A DNA stretch of 64,000 nt, from positions 806,001 through 870,000 of the forward strand of contig NZ_JAINZO010000001.1 of assembly GCF_020179605.1 (NCBI RefSeq), read 5' to 3'. Every line of letters starts with the position of its first letter. The stretch's first letter is position 1. The stretch is from Geomonas agri. GTDB taxonomy: Bacteria; Desulfobacterota; Desulfuromonadia; Geobacterales; Geobacteraceae. Below, piece after piece: positions 35,725-43,939 of this stretch. Made by a program: the position numbers and the translations under genes. The notes beneath the pieces are model-generated. The model worked only from the letters and a program-made list of their open reading frames with translations. It did not search any database and was not told the origin of the DNA.

Positions 35725-36308
35725 TAAATCCCTCCCGCCGATTCGCTCTTAGACGAGCCGACATACAGTCGGATCACCATGCCAGCACTTTTAATTGCAT
35801 TTACTCTGACATAAATAGGTGTCCAGTCAATCCATTTTGTGACTAGTTACCTGTAAAGGAATCTCATTTATGTAATAGAGACTTCCCACGTGTCATCTCG
35901 GAAACTCGTATAGTGTAATGCATCCAGTATATGCCACTTTTGTCGATTGTTGATAGCTAAACTCTTCTAGTTAGTCACTGCTACAACACGTAGGCGGTCG
36001 TCTTTTTCTGAGAAGTTCGGGAAATGTGGACAGTTGACCACCATTGCTGCGCGTAGTCTAGAGTCCCTCTTTGCGAAGGTTCCTCTAAAAGTTTGGTAGA
36101 GTGTGGCGTGCTGGTCACCAGCGGTTCACATGGCCCAACGTCCCCCCTTTGCGAAGTGGGACAGCGGGGATTTGCCTTTAGGTATTTCCCGATTTTTTCT
36201 TGCTGGAGAACCTTGCATTGCCAGCGCAACCCAGTAAGCTTGAGAAAATAAATATTAGCGATAATTAATCTTTACAACTGCTCGATGTTGCGAAGAAAGG
36301 AGGTCCAC
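35725..36308. other. Intergenic region with degenerate GC-rich repeat
   Basis: No gene is supported here. A diverged copy of the 5533-5567 repeat lies at 36142-36174 (CCCCCCTTTGCGAAG then GCGGGGATTTG), with a further partial match near 36064-36078. The 82-codon frame across it (35981-36229, minus) has no ribosome site. AAAGGAGGT for the next gene lies at its right end. Confidence 0.4.
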
Positions 36309-36752
36309 GTGACAACAGGTTCGTCTCCAAGATTAATGCGCAATTACCGGAATCTTCCAGCAAGCAGGTTCCATGAGTTCAACCAGAGGGCAAAAACATG
36401 TCTGTCCGACAAAACCAGATACCCTGACTCGCTGTGGGGCAACAATCTACCGATAGTCCAAGCCTACCTCACGGTATCGGACAAGCATCACGGGGTATAC
36501 CACGAGTCGATGCTGGGCAGCAGACTGGTGATCGTTGAGCGCGAGGGACTCCAGGCTCAACTTGTCATGTACCTGGACCAGATCGCCGCTCTCCTGGAGA
36601 TGCTGGCAGTGTGCAATCCGGGAATCCTTGTCGCCTGCGGATTCGACTTGGCCAAGGAAAGAAGAGGCCGCTCCAGGGCCAAGGCAACTGCCGCAACTCG
36701 CGCCGCAATGGGAGCCGAGTCGGCCGATGGAGACAGCGCCACGGAAGCATGA
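36309..36752 (+). CDS. Conserved hypothetical protein
   Basis: A GTG start at 36309 with an excellent AAAGGAGGT 5-6 nt upstream. The 147-aa protein begins TTGSSPRLMRNYRNLPASRF, has a well-ordered middle (DKHHGVYHESMLGSRLVIVE, a helix LVMYLDQIAALLEMLAV) and ends in a Lys/Arg/Ala-rich tail (about 115-147). I recall similar small proteins from Geobacter genomes without function. There is no signal peptide, membrane segment or catalytic motif. It is alone, convergent with the peptidase gene across the 21-bp minisatellite. Confidence 0.6.
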   Translation: MTTGSSPRLMRNYRNLPASRFHEFNQRAKTCLSDKTRYPDSLWGNNLPIVQAYLTVSDKHHGVYHESMLGSRLVIVEREGLQAQLVMYLDQIAALLEMLAVCNPGILVACGFDLAKERRGRSRAKATAATRAAMGAESADGDSATEA

Positions 36753-36913
36753 TGCAGGCACCATCGTGGGGGATGCCCGCAGCATCCCCCATCTTCCCCC
36801 AGCTCGTTATCGCCCCCCAAAACCTTCCCAATGTTCCCGGTAAAACCTGGTCCACCTGCCCCTGAAATTCACCATCCTCCAACCTCTCGCCCCCCTTCTT
36901 CTGATCAACGGGT

Positions 36914-37291
36914 CATCAATCGCGATTCATGAGTCATCAAACGAGATCCACGAGTCATCACCTGCGATTAACGAGTCATCAACCGTGATAAACAAGTTAT
37001 CGAACGCAATATATGAGTCATCAATCCTAATAAACAAGTTATCTAACGCGATAGATGAGTCATCAATCGTAATAAAAGAGTTATCTACCGCGATAGATGA
37101 GTCATCAATCTTGATAAACGAGTTATCGAACGCGATAGATGAATCATAAATCGTGATAAACGAATCATCAATCGTGATAAACGACTTATCAATCGCGATA
37201 GACGAGTCATCAGTCGCGATCAACGAGTCATCACCTGCGATTGACGAGTCATCATCTGCCATCAACGAGTCATCACACACGGTAGACGAGT
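36914..37291. repeat. 21-bp minisatellite, 18 units
   Basis: Eighteen contiguous 21-bp units close to CATCAATCGCGATAAACGAGT, all exactly 21 bp. Middle units alternate between CATC- and TATC- beginnings, giving a 42-bp higher-order period. There is no spacer, so it is not a CRISPR. Read on the minus strand it encodes heptads like DDSSIAI, but that frame (36927-37334) starts inside a terminator hairpin and has no ribosome site. It lies between convergent genes. Confidence 0.85.
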
Positions 37292-37321
37292 TGTCGGGAT
37301 AAGGAGGGGCGGGGATGGGGG

Positions 37322-37346
37322 GGCAGGGGCGCACAACGCCCCTGCC
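37322..37346 (-). terminator. Hairpin 3' of the secreted peptidase gene
   Basis: GGCAGGGGCG-CACAA-CGCCCCTGCC is a perfect 10-bp stem, 25 bp past the stop of the minus gene 37371-39098. It lacks a clear T tail, so it may stabilise the RNA end or terminate weakly. Confidence 0.5.
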
Positions 37347-37370
37347 TCTTGAAGCGTGGTAAGCGCAGCA

Positions 37371-39098
37371 TTATGGGATGATGACGGTAGCGGTATTGTT
37401 CGACTCGCTAATTTCCGTTATGGCGTTGGCAGGGTCTATGACGCCAATCAGGTAATGGTTGCCGGGGTTTGTCGTTCCCGTAGCGTAGCGGATTGAAATA
37501 GCCTTGTTCGCGCCGGCCACGATGCTGTTGATCCTGTACGTCCCGATCAGCGTGTCATCGTTGGAAAGTGTATCGTTCATGGAGAGATACACCTTCACCG
37601 TTATATTGCTGGCGCTTGCGGTCCCTGAATTGAAGGTAGTTAGCGTGCCGGAGACCGTGTAACTGCCGCGTTTTTGAGTCTTGGCCACCTTGGACCACGC
37701 TCCGTAAAGATCCGGGAGCAGGTTCGCTCCGCTGCCGCTGATGGAGACGTTGACTGTTCCATTAGGATCATCAGAGGGGATGGTCAAGATAGCGGATAGT
37801 GGTCCAACGGCGGTCGGGGTGAACGTTACCTGGACCGTGCAGTTCGCGGCAGGCGATACGGTTACCCCTGAACAGTTGTCGGTTGCAATCTTGAAGTCGG
37901 CGGCTCCCGAAAGCGATACTGTCCCCACGGTAAGGGGCCCCGTCCCGGTATTGGAAACAGTGAACGTCTGGGCAGTCGTAGTGTTCAGGTTCCGGGTGAA
38001 AAAATCGTACGAACTGGGCGAGACGGATATGTTCGGGGTGCCCGTCGTGGAGGCAAGATTCACGATACTCACCCCCCAAAGGGCCATGCCCGAGTAGCTT
38101 CCCCCCCACGTCATGCTGTGGGAGCTGTTATCCCAGGTGTCGTGGAGGTGTACCGTGTTTGGGTCCTCGTAGCCCACCCCGACGATGGAATGTCCTTTCA
38201 AGTTGAGCAGCACCGGGCGTCCGGCGTCGATCTCTGCCTTGTACTGGGCAAACGAGAATCCTCCTGCGTGCGCGTTGTCGGTCATTTGTGTGTAGCAGTC
38301 GGTGACCGTGTATCCCCGAGCCTCGTAAAAGAGTTTCCTTCCATAGGTGCCGTCCAGGTCTGCCTCGTGGTAGACCTCCATGGCGGCGCAGGTAAGCGGT
38401 GTTGCCGAGTTGATATAGTAGAACGAGGTGGAACCGTCGACGTTGTTGTAGGCGGACTGGCTGGTCTTCATGTAGTCACCGACCGAGTCCCCCCAGGAGT
38501 GTTCTGTCCAGCTCGAAACATAAGGATCACTCCGGTTGCTCAGGTATGAGATCCAGTAATCGTCGATGGAGCCCCGGGTGGTTCTGCCGTCGACCCCCAT
38601 GTGGGACGCGATGAGCGGGTTGTTGGGATACTCGTCACCGATAGCGTCGGTCCATCGCCCCCAGCCGGGATCTTCTGCTAGTGGGATGACGCCGCTCCCG
38701 GTCGGGCCCGTGTACATGTTCGGGTATCCGGTACGGTCGTAGTACCCGGCGATCATTGAGCCGGAAACGGCTGAACAGCCGAAGACCCACCGGAAGGCCG
38801 GCACCGCCGCCAGCGAGTTCGTCCCCGCAGCCGGCATGGGTGCTGGTAGGGAACTCGCTGCGCGAACGTAATAGCCTGGGGGAGGTTTCGGAGGGCCGTT
38901 TATGTCGGCCCGATGCAGCACGCTGTCGTCGCTGTAGAGGGTGGCCTGAGTGCTGAAGTAGGGATTGATCCGTTTCAAGGGGCCTTGCGCTACGGGGACC
39001 TTGTCCGCGGGAGGCTGGGCGTAGACGGACAGAGGGGAGAGGGTGGCAAGGAGCGAGATCACTACCAAAGAGCAGAAGGCTGTTAACGGTCTTCTCAT
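37371..39098 (-). CDS. Secreted C39-like cysteine peptidase with ASH and CARDB domains
   Basis: The start is ATG 39098, placed by GGAGGG 7-8 nt upstream. The 575-aa protein has a signal peptide (1-27, ending SVYA), a papain-fold domain (about 95-350) with Cys108 in VFGCSAVSGSMIAGYYD, His303 in GHSIVGVGYED and Asp320 in HLHDTWDN as the likely catalytic triad, a choice-of-anchor D/ASH-type domain (about 357-455) and a CARDB-type Ig domain (about 465-575, ITEISESNNTATV). It is probably an extracellular protease or peptidase-like protein. Substrates are unknown. It is monocistronic. Confidence 0.75.
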   Translation of the reverse strand: MRRPLTAFCSLVVISLLATLSPLSVYAQPPADKVPVAQGPLKRINPYFSTQATLYSDDSVLHRADINGPPKPPPGYYVRAASSLPAPMPAAGTNSLAAVPAFRWVFGCSAVSGSMIAGYYDRTGYPNMYTGPTGSGVIPLAEDPGWGRWTDAIGDEYPNNPLIASHMGVDGRTTRGSIDDYWISYLSNRSDPYVSSWTEHSWGDSVGDYMKTSQSAYNNVDGSTSFYYINSATPLTCAAMEVYHEADLDGTYGRKLFYEARGYTVTDCYTQMTDNAHAGGFSFAQYKAEIDAGRPVLLNLKGHSIVGVGYEDPNTVHLHDTWDNSSHSMTWGGSYSGMALWGVSIVNLASTTGTPNISVSPSSYDFFTRNLNTTTAQTFTVSNTGTGPLTVGTVSLSGAADFKIATDNCSGVTVSPAANCTVQVTFTPTAVGPLSAILTIPSDDPNGTVNVSISGSGANLLPDLYGAWSKVAKTQKRGSYTVSGTLTTFNSGTASASNITVKVYLSMNDTLSNDDTLIGTYRINSIVAGANKAISIRYATGTTNPGNHYLIGVIDPANAITEISESNNTATVIIP

Positions 39099-39710
39099 AG
39101 ACGTTCCCTCCATTCGCGTTTATGGCAGTTGTGTGTGGTAGCCGGCGCTGTGCCGGCAGCAGGTCCTCTCTGGAGTCTAACAGCAATCTCAAAGGAAACA
39201 GGGGCGTTAGTAGATAACGTCGGGAGCTAAACGAAATGTCACATCGAGCAGTACAGCCGGAGGAGGCAGGAAGACAAAAGTAAAGCCCCCTACCAACCTT
39301 CGATAGGGGGCTTCTACTACACAAACCAAGGAGATTTCTTTCTAGCACAAGTTTATTCTAATGTAAATAAAAATTAACTGAGCTGTTGCCTTTTAACCAC
39401 AGCTTCTTAAAGGCGAGATGTTCTCTGTGTGGTGATAGTGATACCCAGTAGCGGCCGTTATGGCATGTTCGTTTGATGCACTGGGGCTATTGATTTTGGC
39501 AACGGATCTGGGACTATCTGATTTTTCAAGGATTGTTGTGCAAAACATTTGTGGTTTACTTTACAAACCTGCGCTGCCGACAGAGACCGGCGACCGATTG
39601 CATGTGCAAGCGGCGAGGGTTCCAGGCGAGGACAAGAAGGGTGCCCGTGCCATGCGAGACGGCCGCCGGCATGACAAGGTAGCCACACCAGTGTTGCGAG
39701 GAAAACAGGT
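39099..39710. other. Intergenic region with an orphan hairpin
   Basis: AAGCCCCCTA (39283-39292) pairs with TAGGGGGCTT (39304-39313), a strong stem followed by CTACTAC on the plus strand and TACTTTTG on the minus strand, so it could act as a leader hairpin of the peptidase gene or as an old terminator. A frame at 39460-39714 (+) has no recognisable product. No other structure seen. Confidence 0.4.
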
Positions 39711-40979
39711 ATGAACACAAAGACAGCAAGTCCCTCTGATCGTGTCCTGAACAATCTCGGCCAACTGATCCCCGACCTGGAAGCACTCTACAAGGAAGTG
39801 CATGCCCATCCCGAGTTGTCGATGCAAGAAACGCGAACGGCTGCGCTGGCGGCGGACTGGCTTGTCAGTGCAGGTTACGAGGTGACGACCGGTGTCGGCA
39901 AAACGGGAGTGGTAGGCCTGCTCCGCAACGGGGAAGGGCCGACGGTGATGCTGCGTGCCGACATGGATGCACTACCTATTAAAGAGGGAACCGATCTTTC
40001 CTACGCGAGCCAGGAGACCACGGCAGATACAGAAGGAAAAGTCGTGCCGGTCGGACACATGTGTGGCCATGATATGCATGTTGCCTGGCTCGCCGGCGCC
40101 GCCTCCTTGTTCGCCCAGGAACGCAATGCCTGGCAAGGGACGTTGATGGTGGTCTTCCAGCCTGGCGAGGAGACGGCGCAGGGAGCCCAGGCTATGATCG
40201 ACGATGGCCTCCTCGCCCGTTTTCCCCGACCCGTTGTGGTGCTTGGGCAGCACGTCATGCTTGGAGCGGCCGGTGATGTCGCCGGAAGTGCCGGTCCCAT
40301 AACCTCGGCGGCTGACAGCCTTCAAATCAAGCTGTTCGGCCGCGGTGCCCACGGATCGATGCCGCAAGCCAGCGTTGATCCCGTGGTCATGGCCGCGAGC
40401 ATCGTCCTGCGGCTTCAGACTATCGTTTCTCGTGAGGTGGCCGCGACCGAGGCCGCGGTCGTCACGATCGGCGTCGTGCAAGCCGGCACGAAGGAGAACG
40501 TCATACCTGACGATGCGATCATAAAGCTGAACGTTCGGACATTCGATGCCGGTGTGCGCGAGCGAGTGCTGGCTGCCATCGAACGTATTGTCAACGCCGA
40601 AGCGGCAGCTTCAGGTGCCCCTCGGAGTCCGGAGATCACGCCCCTGGACCAGTATCCGCTCAATGTGAACGACGAGGCGGCAAGCCAACGGATCGCCGAA
40701 GCCTTCCGCACTCATTTCTCCCCGGAGCGCGTGCACCACACCGGGCCGGCGCCGGCAAGCGAGGACTTCGGCTGTTTCGGCACGGCCTGGCGCGTGCCGT
40801 CGGTCTTCTGGTTTGTCGGTGGCACCGACAGGGAAAACTATGCAAAGGCGAAAGAGGCCGGAACGCTGAATAAACTGCCGGTCAACCATAGTCCTCAATT
40901 CGCGCCTGTGCTCCATCCAACCTTGGAAACCGGTGTCGAGGCCATGGTCGTTGCGGCGCTGGCGTGGCTGGCGTCATAG
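39711..40979 (+). CDS. M20 family amidohydrolase (hippurate hydrolase-like)
   Basis: A 422-aa cytoplasmic metallohydrolase of the M20D type. KEVHAHPELSMQE (about 24-36) opens the catalytic domain, RADMDALPI supplies an active-site Asp, GHMCGHDMH (about 120) metal ligands, and FQPGEETAQGA the catalytic Glu pair. HGSMPQASVDP and the dimerisation domain lie in the middle (about 210-320), with HHTGPAPASEDFGCF and the last metal His near the end. It cleaves N-acyl or indole-type amides of amino acids; the substrate is not decided. AGGAAAACAGGT precedes the ATG. It stands alone, 64 bp before the next gene. Confidence 0.9.
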   Translation: MNTKTASPSDRVLNNLGQLIPDLEALYKEVHAHPELSMQETRTAALAADWLVSAGYEVTTGVGKTGVVGLLRNGEGPTVMLRADMDALPIKEGTDLSYASQETTADTEGKVVPVGHMCGHDMHVAWLAGAASLFAQERNAWQGTLMVVFQPGEETAQGAQAMIDDGLLARFPRPVVVLGQHVMLGAAGDVAGSAGPITSAADSLQIKLFGRGAHGSMPQASVDPVVMAASIVLRLQTIVSREVAATEAAVVTIGVVQAGTKENVIPDDAIIKLNVRTFDAGVRERVLAAIERIVNAEAAASGAPRSPEITPLDQYPLNVNDEAASQRIAEAFRTHFSPERVHHTGPAPASEDFGCFGTAWRVPSVFWFVGGTDRENYAKAKEAGTLNKLPVNHSPQFAPVLHPTLETGVEAMVVAALAWLAS

Positions 40980-41043
40980 GAGGTAGGGAAGCCGGACGAC
41001 GGTGTGGTGGGGAGTAGCGGGGGGTGAGATGAGAGAGGGCGGG

Positions 41044-41712
41044 ATGGCAACACTTCTCCTGGTGCTTGATCTCACGGGTACGTTTGTTTTCGCGCTGAGC
41101 GGAGCGACGGCTGGGATAAAACGCCGCCTCGACCTGTTCGGGGTCCTGGTCCTGTCGTTTGCGGCAGGCAATGCCGGAGGCATAGCCCGCGACTTGTTGA
41201 TCGATGCTACGCCACCGGCAGCGATCAGCAACTGGTACTACCTGGCGGTGTCGCTGCTTGCAGGAATAGTGACCTTTTGGCGTCCTTCCGTCATCGACCG
41301 TTTGCGCAACCCGGTACTCCTGTTCGACGCCGCGGGACTGGGGCTCTTCGCTGTTGCCGGCACGCAGAAAGCTCTCGTATTCGGTCTCAACCCGGCCATG
41401 GCAGCGGTGCTCGGCATGCTGACCGGGATCGGGGGCGGCATGAGCCGCGACGTGCTCCTGACCGAGGTTCCCACCGTATTGCGTTCCGATATTTATGCAG
41501 TGGCGGCTCTGGCTGGTGCCGTCGTGGTTGTGATTGGCTCTGCGTTTCGGTTGCCTGCGCCGGCGGTGACGATTGCGGGTGCGGTTCTCTGTTTCGGGCT
41601 ACGGCTCATGGCTATCCGCTGGGGCTGGCATCTACCGATCGCCAGCGAACCCAAGCAACCGGAACCGCCTGGGTCGAAGAAAAAGAAGGGTGACGACGCA
41701 ACCAAGCGCTGA
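41044..41712 (+). CDS. UPF0126/TRIC-family membrane protein (YicG-like)
   Basis: The start is ATG 41044 (GAGGGCGGG upstream); ATG 41029 is also possible. The 222-aa protein has seven membrane helices in two homologous halves, each with the glycine/RD signature of UPF0126 (AGNAGGIARDLLID and GIGGGMSRDVLL). The fold is shared with trimeric intracellular cation channels; bacterial members have been proposed as amino-acid (glycine) transporters or K+ channels. The tail is Lys/Pro-rich and cytoplasmic. Confidence 0.85.
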   Translation: MATLLLVLDLTGTFVFALSGATAGIKRRLDLFGVLVLSFAAGNAGGIARDLLIDATPPAAISNWYYLAVSLLAGIVTFWRPSVIDRLRNPVLLFDAAGLGLFAVAGTQKALVFGLNPAMAAVLGMLTGIGGGMSRDVLLTEVPTVLRSDIYAVAALAGAVVVVIGSAFRLPAPAVTIAGAVLCFGLRLMAIRWGWHLPIASEPKQPEPPGSKKKKGDDATKR

Positions 41713-41793
41713 GGTGTAGATTCTTGGTAGACGCTTGCCATGCTGCGCACGACGGCGAGAGTGCCTGGCACCGACAACACTTAACTCAACACG

Positions 41794-42468
41794 TTATGCG
41801 CCGCCTACGCAACTGGGGTAGGGGGCAGGCTCGCCGGGTATGATGGGGCACAGCTTGATCGGCGTAAGCCTCTTGAGACGGTCCGCCCATACTGCATCGT
41901 CGAGCTTGAGGGGAGTCTGCGATGCAGCGCCTCTTTCTGCCCATTGAATGGTGTAGTAGTCGCTCTCGCCTTTGATGGCTATGAAGAGCATGGTTTCGCT
42001 ATACAAATCGCCAGTTGGGTTTGCGACTCCACAACCGACAACAGCAGCGAATGCATCGAACTTGTCGATCTTGAATGCCCCTAATCCAGCTCCGGTGAAT
42101 GAGGTAGGGCAGGCCTGCTTGAATCCGCCAGCAATGCGGTTAGCAAGCAGCTGCGGGGTAGCCTTAGGGTTGGAGGCAAGCCCCTTCGCTCCTGTAATGG
42201 TGATCATCTGCGACCACTTCTTCGTGGTTTCCCCGATCAGGACCGATTCTCGAATGTATTGAGTGCCGTTGGTATTCTCAAAAACCGGTGTGAAACCCTT
42301 AGGAGAAGAGAACATCACGAGTTGGCCGAAAACCGGGGAGATAGTCTTCACCGAATATCCCTGATCTCTCAGTGCCTCGACCTCATTCATCTTTGGCGCA
42401 TGGTCATCTGCCGCGGCAAGGTGACAGGTAGCGAGCAATGAAAGCAATAGCAGTAAAACTTTGACCAT
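41794..42468 (-). CDS. Secreted protein of unknown function
   Basis: A 224-aa protein with a clear signal peptide (MVKVLLLLLSLLATCHLAAA, cleavage near residue 20). The mature part has five cysteines (QACPTSF, VVGCGVANP, IKLCPIIP, YPSCVGG and one signal-peptide Cys removed). ITGAKGLASNPKATPQ and DDAVWADRLKRLTPIKLCPI are the most ordered segments. I do not recognise the family. AAAGAGGAAATC precedes the ATG. Not in an operon with its neighbours. Confidence 0.65.
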   Translation of the reverse strand: MVKVLLLLLSLLATCHLAAADDHAPKMNEVEALRDQGYSVKTISPVFGQLVMFSSPKGFTPVFENTNGTQYIRESVLIGETTKKWSQMITITGAKGLASNPKATPQLLANRIAGGFKQACPTSFTGAGLGAFKIDKFDAFAAVVGCGVANPTGDLYSETMLFIAIKGESDYYTIQWAERGAASQTPLKLDDAVWADRLKRLTPIKLCPIIPGEPAPYPSCVGGA

Positions 42469-42535
42469 GATTTCCTCTTTAAGAAATTAATTGTGATCAG
42501 AAGAGGGGACGTATCAATGTGACCTTTGGCGTCTC

Positions 42536-42629
42536 CAAATATCAAAATCTCAGCAACGTCCCCCGGATTTCGCGGATTTCTTGCGCACGATATCGGCCAT
42601 TCAAATCTAAAATCTCAAGAACGTCCCCC
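42536..42629. repeat. Pair of REP-like direct repeats
   Basis: CAAATATCAAAATCTCAGCAACGTCCCCC-type sequence at 42536-42564 recurs at 42601-42629, differing at a few positions (shared core CTCA..AACGTCCCCC). The second copy overlaps the end of the scramblase-like gene. An inverted partial copy (GAGGGGACGT) is at 42503, and GGGGGACGTTG recurs near 43487. These look like REP elements of the kind mobilised by TnpA-REP transposases. Confidence 0.5.
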
Positions 42630-43268
42630 TGGTACTGACAAGAAGTCGGTTATATCCACTCCCTGATTATTTTCGAAGTACAAAAGATCGATCATGATAG
42701 CAGCATTGAGCAACACAACTCGGTCCTCGCCGTTTAGATTGCGATCCATGAACTCTAGCAAAAAAGTATCCGAATCAAGGAAGACTTCAGTCATAGCTCC
42801 GCCCCACTTTTTTGTAATGCGTGCTATTTCGACCCCATTTCTCATAAATGGAAAGGTCCAAACCTTAAAAATGCTTGAACGCATTTCACATATATTTTTC
42901 CCCTTGCTATTTATCAAACGAAATGCTTTGTCAAATATGCTAAGTTCACGTTCTAAATGTCCAATTTCTCTTCCAAGAGCATCCCGAATCTCAAGGCGTT
43001 GAAAAAAAATACGAAATGGATGCGATGCCACAAATTTAAGAACGCGATCAACTCCATAGATGTTGATATCAAAACTGCGCCAATGCCCGACTATCTGGCG
43101 TAATAGCGTTCCCATCAAACCTTTTTGCTGTTCAGCAGCAAAACCAATTTGTGCTCCATGCACGGTTAATATTTCGTATTTATTACGGGATTCAAAAGAC
43201 AGTAACTCTATCAGTTCTTTTCGTTGCTTAATGACAACTGATTGTTCTTGCAAAAGTAAGTCAAGCAT
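42615..43268 (-). CDS. Scramblase/LURP-one-related family protein
   Basis: A 217-aa protein with the tubby/scramblase-like beta-barrel pattern: KYEILTVHGAQIGFAAEQ, a hydrophobic strand series, GREIGHLERELSIFDKAFRLIN, then MRSSIFKVWTFPFMRNGVEIARITKKWGG. Bacterial members of this phospholipid scramblase-related family are thought to bind membranes or lipids, without proven scramblase action. The codon use is more AT-rich than in neighbouring genes. Its stop lies in a REP-like repeat, so the last residues (SVPGGRS) may come from insertion of that repeat. Confidence 0.6.
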   Translation of the reverse strand: MLDLLLQEQSVVIKQRKELIELLSFESRNKYEILTVHGAQIGFAAEQQKGLMGTLLRQIVGHWRSFDINIYGVDRVLKFVASHPFRIFFQRLEIRDALGREIGHLERELSIFDKAFRLINSKGKNICEMRSSIFKVWTFPFMRNGVEIARITKKWGGAMTEVFLDSDTFLLEFMDRNLNGEDRVVLLNAAIMIDLLYFENNQGVDITDFLSVPGGRS

Positions 43269-43659
43269 ATAGCCTCAGATATTTCGTATTTGATGTTGTG
43301 ATAGACTGGAATCCTGAGGGGCAGGTTTAGTCTTTCGCCTAACGCGGTGAACCCGTCCTGTGGTTGGTCGAGACCTTCCGGCCATTCTCCTTTATCCAGT
43401 CCCTGGTCAGCTGAAGCACTTTAAATTAAGATATCCTTTGTATCAAGCTAATTTTGCTGGCAACGGGCGGAATGCCGGGGGCAAGTGCGGGGGACGTTGT
43501 GTGGGAGGAAGGCGTTGATCCTGGGAGACTGCCGCGTCATGTGTATGACTACAAACCGGCAGCGAAGCTGCGAGAATAATTGCAGAGGGAGGGTGATGCC
43601 GCGGTGGGTGTAGCAGAGTGGTGCTATCGGCTAACTGCGCCAGATACTACTGCATGAAG

Positions 43660-43695
43660 AGAAAGGGCCTACAGTATTCACTGTAGGCCCTTTCT
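43660..43695 (-). terminator. Perfect hairpin terminator beside tRNA fragment
   Basis: AGAAAGGGCCTACAGT-ATTC-ACTGTAGGCCCTTTCT is a perfect 16-bp stem. It sits 3 bp from the 3' end of the tRNA-Cys fragment on the minus strand, as expected for the native terminator of that tRNA gene. Confidence 0.75.
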
Positions 43696-43698
43696 ATT

Positions 43699-43743
43699 TG
43701 GAGGCGGCAATCGGATTTGAACCGATGAATGAAGGATTTGCAG
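43699..43743 (-). other. tRNA-Cys(GCA) 3' fragment: attachment site
   Basis: On the minus strand this 45-bp stretch reads as tRNA-Cys from the anticodon loop (CTGCAAA) through the 3' anticodon stem (TCCTT), variable loop, T-arm (GGTTCGAATCC) and acceptor end with CCA. Similarity stops exactly in the anticodon loop, where tyrosine recombinases often cross over, and the integrase gene follows at 43940. It is therefore read as one att site of an integrated element. No second copy was found in the window. Confidence 0.8.
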
Positions 43744-43939
43744 TCTGATTTTTGTGTGTTTCAGTTTGTGTCAATATGTTTCATGTTGCGCAGGTAACAA
43801 TTTATTTTTATTGACCTTTTTGTCGACATTCGATAATTGTTGTTCGTGCCTGTTTAGTGCCGTTTCATACGTTGTAGCACGGTGTGAGGCCACGGATCGG
43901 CCACGGATTTTACATCTCACGACAAAGAGGGAAGATAAC

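Noticed and set aside
36914-37291. CRISPR array
   Set aside because: Repeats are directly contiguous at 21 bp with no unique spacers and no cas genes.
36927-37334. 135-codon heptad-repeat protein on the minus strand
   Set aside because: Its start codon lies within a hairpin 3' of the peptidase gene and no ribosome site exists. Kept as a DNA repeat and as a finding only.
43699-43748. Functional tRNA-Cys gene
   Set aside because: Only the 3' part from the anticodon loop is present; the D-arm and 5' acceptor strand are missing.
43754-43939. N-terminal extension of the integrase
   Set aside because: The extra 62 residues are Cys/Phe/Leu-rich and start beside the att fragment; a ribosome site and family alignment support ATG 43940.
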